Below are positions 61,501 to 64,000 of a stretch of 64,000 nt of DNA, piece by piece. This DNA comes from Cryptomeria japonica. Its lineage: Eukaryota > Streptophyta > Pinopsida > Cupressales > Cupressaceae. The stretch spans positions 548,048,488 through 548,112,487 of the forward strand of contig NC_081412.1 in NCBI RefSeq assembly GCF_030272615.1, written 5' to 3'. The notes under the pieces were generated by a model that was not told the DNA's origin, made no database searches, and saw only the letters and a list, made by a program, of their open reading frames with translations. The position numbers and the translations under genes were made by a program. Position 1 is the first letter of the stretch; every line of letters begins with the position of its first letter.

Positions 61501-62162
61501 ATATATTGGACACTAATGTCACTGATAATAACCAAGCTCTTACACCATATACGATCAACAATTCAACATTTTCATTGTGTAGGGCCGCTTTGAGATACTC
61601 TCCTTGTCAGGCTCTTTCTTGCTCACTGAGAATGGTGGAACACGAAGTAGAACTGGTGGGCTAAGTGTTTCATTGGCTGGTGCTGATGGCCGTGTTATTG
61701 GTGGAGGGGTGGCTGGAAATTTAATGGCAGCCAGTCCGGTGCAGGTAACATCAGAGGCATACATTTTTTATTTTTGTTTGTTATTTTTATTAGTTAATAT
61801 ATGCAACTTGCAACTTGCTGCAGGTGGTGGTAGGTAGTTTCATTTCAAATGGCCGAAAAGCTCAGGCTAAACCAGCAAATCTTGAGCCTTCCATTGGCCT
61901 GTTACAGGCCGGAAATTCTGGTGGTGTAGTAGCTCCCATCCCCCTTTCTAGAGGACCTATGAATGACTCCTTGGGAGCTAAATCTGGTGCTCCTAGTAAT
62001 CCTTTGTTGAATCAAGGTACTGGAGCTTCTATTGGTAACAATACTAGTCAGCAACAAGTTCGGAATGTTGCCAATTTTCAGTCCATGGGCTGGCCAGGCT
62101 CACAGTCTATGAGTGAAATAAGGCGTAATACAGACATCAATATCCCTTTGCCTGGTGGTTAA
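13106..62162 (+). CDS. AHL: AHL AT-hook/PPC-domain nuclear protein (5 exons)
   Basis: Joining 13106-13577, 15238-15290, 21534-21665, 61583-61744 and 61824-62162 gives 385 codons plus TAA. AHL proteins bind AT-rich DNA through the minor groove and oligomerise through the PPC/DUF296 domain, acting in the nucleus as chromatin and transcription regulators. Visible features: start MEGRES, a seven-residue polyQ (20-26), AT-hook 1 RGRPRKY (107-113), AT-hook 2 RGRPPGS (142-148), and a PPC domain from about residue 158 (GSAGVGFTPHVI) to about 285, including GRFEIL (220-225) and GGVAGNLMAASPVQ. Two hooks of different type plus introns fit the clade-B, type-II AHLs. The start was chosen because MEGRE is typical of the family and only this frame reads into the hooks. 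No stop, frameshift or lost motif was found, so it should be functional despite the transposon-packed third intron. Confidence 0.95.
13578..15237 (+). other. AHL intron 1 (1660 bp)
   Basis: GTAGGT donor and TTGCAG acceptor. It contains a diverged tandem duplication: a segment with CAGCATA, GTAATACAGTAC, CATGTAGCG and GTAGAAATCTCTAGAT landmarks occurs at about 14175-14440 and again at about 14572-14835, a period of roughly 400 bp. No gene inside. Confidence 0.9.
15238..15290 (+). CDS. AHL: AHL exon 2: start of PPC domain
   Basis: A 53-bp exon completing Gly158 and encoding SAGVGFTPHVITIATGE. It lies between a TTGCAG acceptor and a GTATGT donor. An alternative AG at 15222 (TCTCCCAG) would not preserve the conserved LAALGSAG joint. 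Confidence 0.95.
17725..17845. repeat. Interleaved inverted repeats (pseudoknot-like)
   Basis: Arm A (17725-17758) is complementary to A' (17792-17825) over 34 nt, with mismatches mainly in a four-base block. Within the A loop, GACTTCAATCT (17769-17779) is perfectly complementary to AGATTGAAGTC (17835-17845), which lies outside A'. The order A-B-A'-B' is that of an H-type pseudoknot. It may instead be a foldback element; no target duplication was identified. Confidence 0.7.
18420..18760. repeat. ATT/TAT-rich low-complexity tract
   Basis: Imperfect TTATTA and ATATTT repeats fill this interval, with almost no G or C. The 62-codon open frame here is a compositional artefact. Confidence 0.8.
19753..20635. 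mobile_element. hAT-A: non-autonomous hAT element (883 bp)
   Basis: A perfect 8-bp target-site duplication GGATAATC (19745-19752, 20636-20643) brackets termini CTAAGTTACCGGATTC and, on the other strand, CTAAGTGACC. Subterminal regions carry GGGTACGG/CCGTACCC-type short repeats, and the left end folds back on itself near 19824-19925 through CTGGGTTCTCT and AGAGAATCCAGG. A short acidic frame ending LDSSDEEHEY at about 20326 looks like the C-terminal tail of a lost transposase. Its relative hAT-D sits at 50535-51307 in the opposite orientation. Eight-base duplications are diagnostic of the hAT superfamily. Confidence 0.88.
21534..21665 (+). CDS. AHL: AHL exon 3: PPC core
   Basis: Forty-four codons from DVSSKIMSF to GGTVTYE, phase 0 at both ends, between an ATGCAG acceptor and a GTTTGC donor. 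It contains the conserved QGPRAVCILSANGAISNVTL segment of the PPC domain. Confidence 0.96.
21666..23370. other. Intron sequence with a short repeated motif
   Basis: No element recognised. The motif TTYCAGRCTGTAYTGCAG (also with TTTCC) occurs at 23019, 23117 and 23272, suggesting a decayed local repeat. A 104-codon minus-strand frame at 22666-22980 matches no family I know. Confidence 0.35.
23378..23500. repeat. Short imperfect repeat encoding (DLPDGGF)-like units
   Basis: GATTTGCCTGATGGTGGGTT and relatives recur with slippage-type changes (residues DLPDGGF, DLPDGRF, RRPNSGLLSDG in the plus frame). It may be a decayed minisatellite or a fragment of the neighbouring retroelement relic. No function assigned. 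Confidence 0.5.
23955..24205 (-). pseudogene. Decayed retroelement protease-region relic
   Basis: On the minus strand one frame reads VDNGSIMTMLPAVTWKNLG, resembling the aspartic-protease segment of Ty3/gypsy polyproteins with the active-site DSG/DTG changed to DNG. The overlapping frame continues to GHLYG and QSWLR, like the L-G-R-P-W-L motif that follows the protease. Frameshifts and stops separate the pieces. It probably belongs to the same minus-strand relic as 24.8-31.4 kb. The assignment rests on motif resemblance only. Confidence 0.35.
24238..24741 (-). mobile_element. Solo-LTR-like sequence with small hairpins
   Basis: A 504-bp sequence starts TGTTGG and ends CCAACA, the TG...CA form of LTR ends. 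On the minus strand it has a promoter-like CCTATATAAGC (plus-strand near 24395). Flanking 5-bp duplications are not evident, so it may be a fragment or an old solo LTR. Between 24508 and 24601 four small stem-loops with CCAC(C)/(G)GTGG stems occur in a row. Confidence 0.55.
24800..25180 (-). pseudogene. Decayed retroelement sequence, coding not resolved
   Basis: This lies between the protease-like relic and the gag zinc-knuckle copies and is probably the same minus-strand retroelement. No frame is long enough to assign a domain. Confidence 0.25.
25415..29316. mobile_element. Inverted-arm LTR retroelement with two U5 ends
   Basis: The element is bounded by TGTTGATGTG and CACATCAACA, with a perfect 5-bp target duplication GGTCC (25410-25414, 29317-29321). 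The interrupted host sequence is still recognisable from its tandem copy upstream. The outer arms (about 25415-26317 and 28390-29316) are inverted copies about 0.9 kb long and roughly 95 percent alike by eye. Both are LTR-like and both have their U5 ends outward. A third, partial LTR copy starts at 27070 in the same orientation as the left arm and is followed on the minus strand by a primer-site-like AATTGGCGCTAG. TATA-like motifs occur at 28417-28426 and 27492-27502 (plus). A normal element would have direct LTRs. Confidence 0.8.
26296..26658 (-). CDS. Unknown small ORF inside the retroelement
   Basis: An open frame of about 120 codons reads from an ATG at 26658 (MEQQQFHNEQQVDFPELWWR) and is preceded in frame by a lysine-rich, low-complexity stretch caused by T-rich tandem repeats (26678-26745). 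It lies between the primer-site-like sequence at about 27050 and the left arm, where gag would be expected. The composition is protein-like, with tryptophans and histidines, but I recognise no domain. It overlaps the inner end of the left arm. It may be a gag remnant or a captured host exon; it may also be non-coding. Confidence 0.3.
   Translation of the reverse strand: MEQQQFHNEQQVDFPELWWRLDTQLYPHRLSEFARPGQCRVHETNEHDEMHCLKYLSRMESAAQGKIFFWDVPRPETKEGSFSVPESKDPLLRFLWMIENQLILNGEMRLENIFQAIEWY
29322..30990 (-). pseudogene. Gypsy-type gag relic interrupted by hAT-B
   Basis: On the minus strand the frame reads FIKGLITSLQRKMKVVPPKS (about 30895-30990), then MDIKSENN to RRGMLQ, typical of the retrotransposon gag region that binds the capsid core. 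The frame is interrupted by hAT-B at 30782-29754 and resumes as MLQMVIELMKDKREEG and a short cysteine-containing stretch to about 29487. Excising hAT-B and one target-site copy restores continuity of this reading. Other stops and shifts are present. The family assignment is from motif resemblance. Confidence 0.5.
29754..30782. mobile_element. hAT-B: non-autonomous hAT element (1029 bp)
   Basis: The 8-bp target duplication ATTTGAAG lies at 29746-29753 and 30783-30790. Terminal inverted repeats are CATAGATGGAATACTTGC and, on the other strand, CATAGTTGAACGACTTGC. Subterminal regions repeat GGCGAGTTTTT and CTCGCCAA. An internal inverted repeat built on ATATGAAATATAA and TTATATTTCAT spans about 29948-30032. 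No transposase remains. The termini and a CAAGGGG..GCT..CC internal block also occur in hAT-C, so the two are family members. Confidence 0.85.
30996..31210 (-). pseudogene. Gypsy-type pol C-terminal relic
   Basis: On the minus strand the frame reads KFEVRWLSPFKIWEVYDNGV and on through LENLDKTLLKD to LKPYTERL before a stop at 30996-30998. This matches the C-terminal end of Ty3/gypsy integrase polyproteins (W-x-G-P-F-x-I, D-N-G, L-x-N-L-D-G, L-K-x-Y). A preceding DKDLRRMN fits the same region. It lies directly upstream (minus strand) of the gag relic, which is not the normal element order. Confidence 0.55.
31211..33831. other. Intron sequence with one tandem duplication
   Basis: No gene recognised. 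A unit with GGCTTTCAAG, ACCTGATCA and TCCTTGGA landmarks is doubled at about 32567-32700 and 32702-32830. From about 33340 (CAGGGACATTCC, ATCCCCACCCCC) the sequence probably belongs to the left flank of the hAT-2 element, but no terminal repeat or target duplication could be confirmed. Confidence 0.4.
33832..34310 (+). pseudogene. hAT-2 transposase, N-terminal part (BED-like)
   Basis: A damaged frame starts MNFQQKKSNSEGSESEE, an acidic, serine-rich N-terminus like that of the hAT-3 transposase. At about 34100-34220 it reads ARVYSDFLCITGIGVKYC, which aligns with the BED zinc-finger segment SRVNAHFLFWRGKGVKHC of hAT-3. The first zinc cysteines are lost. The gene is cut at 34318 by insertion of hAT-C and continues at 46650. 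Confidence 0.6.
37020..37915. repeat. GGCGGACTTT minisatellite, about 26 copies
   Basis: The core GGCGGACTTTGR recurs about 26 times at spacings of 28-45 bp, with variable connecting sequence such as CTTGGGC and GCTCCCAC. Open frames on both strands through this region come from the absence of stops in the repeat, not from genes. Confidence 0.92.
37915..38035. repeat. ATATGAAATATAAC palindrome shared with hAT-B
   Basis: TATATGAAATATAAC and GTTATATTTCATATA form a 15-bp inverted repeat. The following block, with GAGAGTGGTTT and CTAGG landmarks, matches 29948-30110 in hAT-B, so a hAT-B-like fragment is embedded in this LTR element. Confidence 0.7.
38159..38745. repeat. 118-bp tandem repeat, five copies
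   Basis: Units start CTAAAATCTAGGGATTTAGC and contain GTCAGTGGTGCAAGTG and a telo-box-like AAACCCTAGGTTTGCATC. Copies begin near 38159, 38275, 38393, 38509 and 38630. The later copies are nearly identical, indicating recent amplification or homogenisation. Confidence 0.92.
39135..40260. other. hAT-C internal sequence with a Copia-like primer site
   Basis: This is the remaining body of hAT-C. A 28-bp motif containing ATTATTTTCTGAGCATTAGA occurs at about 39287 and 39745. TGGTATCAGAG at 39850-39860 matches the initiator-Met-tRNA primer site of Copia elements and is followed by an ATG frame (MESNQNHIEEFNTEFIKC, from 39911). That suggests a truncated or captured Copia-like fragment. Confidence 0.45.
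40266..41124 (+). repeat. Copia 5' LTR
   Basis: 859 bp, starting TGTTGTTTGTAATTAGG and ending AAAAATAACA. A TATA-type promoter CTATAAATA lies at 40526-40534. Compared with the 3' LTR it has several CAG-to-CAA changes, the opposite-strand signature of cytosine deamination at CTG. Confidence 0.97.
41125..41136 (+). other. Copia primer-binding site
   Basis: TGGTATCAGAGC directly follows the 5' LTR. It is complementary to the 3' end of plant initiator methionine tRNA, the usual primer for Copia minus-strand synthesis. Confidence 0.95.
41217..45241 (+). pseudogene. Copia gag-pol polyprotein, broken
   Basis: A single frame runs from ATG 41217 to a TAG at 44082. Visible in order: a gag region; a CCHC knuckle at residues 244-257 (CFRCDKFGHYAKEC); protease DSG at 298; a GAG-pre-integrase HHCC region (H430, H435, C462, C465); the integrase triad D492, D557, E593, spaced exactly 64 and 35 residues; and the start of reverse transcriptase. 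The same frame resumes to YVDDL (44262-44276) and a TGA at 44385. It then resumes again through RNase H GYSDTEWAG to a one-base deletion near 44868. The shifted frame carries STAEAEYIAAS, another TAG (44957-44959) and the final TAA (45239-45241). The ATG at 41217 is preferred over upstream non-ATG codons. All other motifs are intact, so inactivation looks recent. Confidence 0.95.
45260..45653 (+). repeat. Array of eight covarying hairpins
   Basis: Eight 29-nt units start at 45260, 45323, 45365, 45428, 45493, 45538, 45583 and 45625. Each has six-base arms and a 17-nt loop CTCTGCGGGCAATGTAA with few changes. Arms are ACCACC/GGTGGT in units 1 and 3, ACCATC/GATGGT in units 2, 4, 5, 6 and 7, and TCCACC/GGTGGA in unit 8. 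Every arm change is matched by its partner. A second hairpin, ACTTCTC-ARG-GAGAAGT, sits after units 1, 3 and 4 (about 45296, 45401, 45465). The array lies between the pol stop and the purine tract, in the 3' untranslated part of the element RNA. Confidence 0.9.
45660..45745 (+). repeat. Two-copy repeat with GCTTGTGTGCAAG hairpin
   Basis: GCTTGTGTGCAAG followed by NTGGAAGATTATG occurs twice, about 53 bp apart. The CTTG/CAAG core can itself form a small stem. It follows directly after the eight-hairpin array. Confidence 0.75.
45752..45765 (+). other. Copia polypurine tract
   Basis: TAATTAAGAGGGAG ends immediately before the 3' LTR, where the primer for plus-strand synthesis is expected. Confidence 0.85.
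45766..46624 (+). repeat. Copia 3' LTR
   Basis: 859 bp, same length as the 5' LTR, ending AAAAATAACA directly before the target duplication CGAGT. It keeps CAG where the 5' LTR has CAA at several places. Confidence 0.97.
46650..48559 (+). pseudogene. hAT-2 transposase, DUF659 and dimerisation part
   Basis: Broken frames align along the hAT-3 transposase. Segments include IRDGLAIIMDG-TNI; VHALEYTLKDVRKIDWVKTI; ARDIDMFVCNHHA (against ARDV-MFICNHHT); RYASCFILLE; GEIDETFDSMFGQMKHA; NPLHLAAY; and a C-terminal ACWDVDPKDGIQVDEEEALE (against ARWDVEPEEPSQIDEDDP). One visible stop, TAG at 47445-47447, replaces a glutamine conserved in hAT-3. A GT-AG interval at 47568-47727 interrupts the frame like an intron. 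The N-terminal part lies at 33832-34310, separated by the hAT-C insertion. Confidence 0.75.
47568..47727 (+). other. Probable intron in hAT-2 transposase
   Basis: GTAAGA donor and TTTGCAG acceptor flank 160 AT-rich bases. Removing them joins STMR to YVCSFISLVVQVIRYVD, which aligns without a gap to DAKYIVSIISPVFQVIRYGD of hAT-3, where no intron is present. Confidence 0.65.
48560..50526. other. hAT-2 tail, then duplicated intron sequence
   Basis: The hAT-2 element probably ends near 48870 (CCCAAAAAGCTTGTCCC), but no confirmed terminal repeat was found. From about 48880 to 49510 the sequence is a diverged copy of 56250-57190, sharing TAACTGATTGA, CGACCTTTTG, CAATTTAAAGAATCT and AGAGAGTATAAG landmarks. 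No gene. Confidence 0.55.
50535..51307. mobile_element. hAT-D: non-autonomous hAT element (773 bp)
   Basis: The 8-bp target duplication ACATACAT (50527-50534, 51308-51315) flanks termini CTAAGTTACCGGTTC and, on the other strand, CTCAGATACCGGTTC. The left end matches the reversed right end of hAT-A, including the GGGTACGG repeats and GTCCGTAC. An interior acidic frame, LGLDASDEDEYGI (about 50862-50900), matches the hAT-A tail. The interior lies in the same strand orientation as in hAT-A although the ends are reversed, so it has been inverted relative to the ends. Confidence 0.88.
51114..51236. repeat. Long near-perfect hairpin in hAT-D
   Basis: Arms 51114-51173 and 51177-51236 pair at 57 of 60 positions around a three-base loop ATG. 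The arms are GC-rich (GGGTCCTGCCCAGG type) in an AT-rich setting. Overlapping open frames in all six frames here are artefacts of this composition. Confidence 0.92.
52184..52290. repeat. Inverted repeat in the hAT-3 leader
   Basis: Left arm 52184-52233 and right arm 52252-52290 are complementary, sharing CCTATTCATCTCAA and ATGAGATTTGATGTTGA. The right arm lacks an eight-base piece. It lies directly upstream of the transposase start. Confidence 0.85.
52335..54648 (+). pseudogene. hAT-3 transposase (BED, DUF659, dimerisation)
   Basis: About 770 codons in total. hAT transposases bind the terminal repeats and cut and paste the element. Visible: an acidic N-terminus (SEDDMEIHSHSENDSEYE); a BED zinc finger with C104, C107, H121 and H132/C133; a DUF659 domain (about 52989-53570, with IVMDGWTNISHRPLINVMVT); a central catalytic region with TRYASYFILLERMIELQEAL; and a C-terminal hAT dimerisation segment (ISSSSATERNWSTYSFIHS, 54331-54390). 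Damage: TAG at 52986-52988, a one-base loss near 53330, TAG at 53576-53578 and a one-base loss near 54298. The start could be 52335 or the in-frame ATG at 52359. Apart from these four lesions the frame is well preserved. Confidence 0.92.
55153..56090. other. Intron sequence, nothing recognised
   Basis: Ordinary AT-rich intron sequence with short ORFs only. Confidence 0.4.
56091..57190. repeat. Diverged duplication, related to 48880-49510
   Basis: Segments at about 56100-56250 and 56251-56395 are a tandem pair (AGCAGCAGYA, TATCTYAATATAAATTAT, GTTTAATACAACACCCATAT). The second copy and the sequence after it also match 48880-49510. The two long copies are now separated by hAT-D and hAT-3. Confidence 0.75.
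57191..58340. repeat. Intron sequence with several short tandem repeats
   Basis: Three small arrays: about 57250-57390 (a 75-bp unit with GGTAGAAATGGATA twice), about 57720-57825 (a 43-bp unit with GACTAGGCAT and TGCATGAG, three copies) and about 58185-58245 (a 29-bp unit with GACCAATACAAAGATTGGC, two copies, able to pair CCAAT with ATTGG). No gene. Confidence 0.65.
58365..59690 (-). mobile_element. LTR-like segment with minus-strand promoter
   Basis: On the minus strand it has TCTATATAAAGG (plus-strand 58972-58983) followed by a leader-like sequence, an arrangement seen in plant LTRs. It contains the 47-bp minisatellite at 59429-59660 in the U3-like part. Ends and target duplication were not found, so a solo or truncated LTR is inferred only from the promoter layout and composition. 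Confidence 0.4.
59429..59660. repeat. 47-bp minisatellite, five copies
   Basis: GGGATTCCRGGGTCAAAGAAGG and variants start at 59429, 59476, 59524, 59571 and 59619, a period of 47-48 bp. The central copies are almost identical. Confidence 0.9.
59691..61582. other. Distal part of intron 3
   Basis: No element or gene recognised. The AHL exon 4 acceptor GTGTAG ends at 61582 after a short pyrimidine-containing stretch. Confidence 0.5.
61583..61744 (+). CDS. AHL: AHL exon 4: PPC domain GRFEIL part
   Basis: Fifty-four codons, phase 0 at both ends, from GRFEILSLSGSFLLTENGGT to GGVAGNLMAASPVQ, with donor GTAACA. It contains the most conserved PPC segment. Typical AHLs have G-L-L-M or similar where this has G-N-L-M. 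Confidence 0.97.
61745..61823 (+). other. AHL intron 4 (79 bp)
   Basis: GTAACA donor and CTGCAG acceptor. It is the only intron of ordinary angiosperm size in the gene. Confidence 0.95.
61824..62162 (+). CDS. AHL: AHL exon 5: PPC end and C-terminal tail
   Basis: Encodes VVVGSFISNGRKAQAKPANL, ending the PPC beta structure, then a Gly/Ser/Asn/Gln-rich tail ending NTDINIPLPGG, and TAA at 62160. Long, low-complexity tails after the PPC domain are usual in clade-B AHLs. Confidence 0.96.
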   Translation: MVVGSFISNGRKAQAKPANLEPSIGLLQAGNSGGVVAPIPLSRGPMNDSLGAKSGAPSNPLLNQGTGASIGNNTSQQQVRNVANFQSMGWPGSQSMSEIRRNTDINIPLPGG

Positions 62163-64000
62163 CTAAGAACTTGAAGCTTTTAGAATCAGATTCCCCGGCT
62201 TAAGTATTGACCACTGTTTGATGATACCATCGACTTCAGAAGGACTAAAGGCTAGGTGTGAATTATCTTCTGCTCATTTTTAATTGTTGTTTAAAGTTCA
62301 TTAATTTGTGTGCACTTTTGAGAACTAACCCAGAAAAGATGTAATCCTTGGAGAACAGTTAAACCAGCTTAGCAAGCTGAACTCCATTATATTTGATGTA
62401 AAGCTAAAAAGCTATGATTGTAGTTTTAAATTGCTTTTGGATCACCGATGAGCTTGTTTTTTGCTCTTCAAAGGACTAACATTGCCATTCATAAGGCACA
62501 TGTTTGCTGGGGTCTATGTGGACGATGTATTCCCCTTAATTTATAAGTTGTGTTTATGATATTGCAGTTCATACAGAGCTGGGTTCATCAACTTTGATGA
62601 GCATCTGACTTATTTTACATGATCAAGGCACAACATTCACTAACTTGAATTAGTGAAAAATTCAATTCTGACTATGAACAGGTTGATAGATCAAGCTAGC
62701 TTCAGGTTAGCTTCGCAGCCACAGTCTAATTATTTTTAATCTTTCAAAAAAATGATAATCATAATTTTTTAACATCAAGTGTCTATATTTGAAATTTTCT
62801 CATTAAGACATTGTTAGCTTCTAAGCCATGGCCTGATTCTAAACTTCAAAAAAATGTTAATAATTTTTGAACATCAAATTTTGTTTATTTGAAATTAACT
62901 CAATTAAGAAATTTAGTAAAAAGGGATAAGCATAATGTGGGCGGTCAAGTCAATTTTTAGCATATTTATGAATCTAGAGATGTATAATTTTCTAATAAGG
63001 ACAAGTACTGCGATTCATTTGACCATCTTAGCTGGGGCTATAGTTTAGACTTGCAGCTCCTATTGACATTCTTACATCTACGAATGTTCGCCCAAATATT
63101 CTTGCCACTTGACGAGATCTGGGAAATATTTCAAGATGGTGGAAATGTTTTTTCATTTATAACCAATGGGAGTGAGTTATTGAGATATTATGTTTTAATC
63201 CCAAAAACAAATAAGAACAACTGTAACAGTAATTGAAACAATAAGGTAAATCAGATGCATTGGACACACTAACGAAAGGATTATTTAATTAAAACTGTAG
63301 TTCCATATTTTGTAAAATTGAAGAATAAATGTTAATTTTTTGTTGGTGATTTCGTTTTCTCTTGATGTTAATTCAATATTAAATTAGTAATTTTAATATT
63401 TGAAACTTGATACAAATATAGATTAAAGTAGCTGGGCAAGTTTCATAAAGGATCTTTTGGACATGTTTAGGCATATCATGGCTAAGAGCAAAATTGTGCT
63501 TGACAGATAACTGCAAATATCATTGACCATCAACCAATTATATTAAGTGTATAAAGCCATATGATATCACACGAGAATGTAACCTTATTTCATCTGACAC
63601 AGCACATGCTTCTTGCGATGTATGTAAATGAAATCTTTTTCTTGATCAATGGAATATTGCAGCTATCATATGAAGTTGGGTTCATCAACTTCGATGATCA
63701 TTTTCCTTCTGGTGTTTTATACGATTCATGCAAAAACATTAAGCAACTTGAGTTCACAGACAATACAGTTCTAACAAGGAATACATTGGCAGATTGTGCG
63801 GACATACGATGCTAGGCTCGAAGTCATGGCTTAGCTATTTCTGAATTTCCAAAGCAACACTGCACATGATTTGTCAAATGTCAAAGTTTCTGTTTTTAGA
63901 ATAATTATCTATTTAGGTAAAAACGAATTCACATGGTGTGGGACAGGGCCTAAATTTGGTAGTCAACCCTGATTGTCCAGCAAATTTTTCTTGATGGTTA
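62163..64000. other. AHL 3' flank with diverged duplication
   Basis: The AHL 3' UTR begins here; its end is not determined. A segment of about 200 bp at roughly 62495-62700 recurs at roughly 63600-63790: GCACATG, ATATTGCAG, GGGTTCATCAACTTYGATGA, AACTTGA and TTCTRAC occur in the same order. The core TCATCAA-CT-TTGATGA in the first copy is a small perfect palindrome. No gene is evident. Confidence 0.6.

Larger units (their letters stand above)
21666..61582 (+). other. AHL intron 3 (39,917 bp)
   Basis: GTTTGC donor and GTGTAG acceptor; the flanking exons rejoin in phase 0 within the conserved TYE-GRFEIL segment. At least ten transposons or relics lie inside, nested up to three levels deep. Both strands are used. 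Autonomous-type coding regions inside are all damaged, so the intron contains no other intact gene that I can see. Confidence 0.93.

Noticed and set aside
61815-61823. In-frame ATG just before AHL exon 5 as an independent gene start
   Set aside because: The ATG is intronic. The frame simply continues the AHL exon after the CTGCAG acceptor.

Overview
This window looks like nuclear DNA of a seed plant, most likely a gymnosperm (conifer-type). It is AT-rich and dominated by transposable elements. It holds one clearly intact gene, which is stretched over about 49 kb because one of its introns is about 40 kb long. The species call is inference; the gene structure and the elements are read directly from the sequence.

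The gene (13106-62162, + strand) encodes a 385-residue AHL protein with two AT-hooks and a PPC/DUF296 domain. Its five exons join in frame with GT-AG introns of 1660, 6243, 39917 and 79 bp. The 40-kb intron splits the PPC domain immediately before its GRFEIL motif. Upstream (1-13.1 kb) there are no convincing genes. That flank holds diverged local duplications, two members of one tRNA-type SINE family with clear target-site duplications, and a probable promoter and leader with upstream ATGs.

Introns 2 and 3 are a layered transposon record. Intron 2 carries an 883-bp non-autonomous hAT element (hAT-A) and an unusual interleaved inverted-repeat structure. In the first third of intron 3 an old minus-strand Ty3/gypsy relic is interrupted by three things: a solo-LTR-like sequence, a 3.9-kb retroelement whose two outer ends are both U5 ends (0.9-kb inverted arms, TSD GGTCC), and a 1-kb hAT element (hAT-B, TSD ATTTGAAG). 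Next comes a decayed hAT transposase gene (hAT-2). It is split by hAT-C (34319-46641, TSD ATATAGAT), which itself contains an LTR element full of satellite arrays (34464-39129, TSD GGTAG) and a nearly intact Copia element (40266-46624, LTRs of 859 bp each, TSD CGAGT). Two further hAT elements follow: hAT-D (50535-51307), a relative of hAT-A containing a 60-bp-arm hairpin, and hAT-3 (51561-55144), with an almost complete transposase gene. The rest of the intron is diverged self-duplicated sequence plus one LTR-like segment.

The most intriguing signal is in the 3' non-coding part of the Copia element (45260-45653). Eight copies of a 29-nt unit have six-base stem arms that co-vary (ACCACC/GGTGGT, ACCATC/GATGGT, TCCACC/GGTGGA) around a nearly constant 17-nt loop, interspersed with a second short hairpin. 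This is what selection on an RNA (or DNA) fold would look like. Most premature stops in the decayed transposons are CAG to TAG or TGG to TGA, which points to methylation-driven decay.
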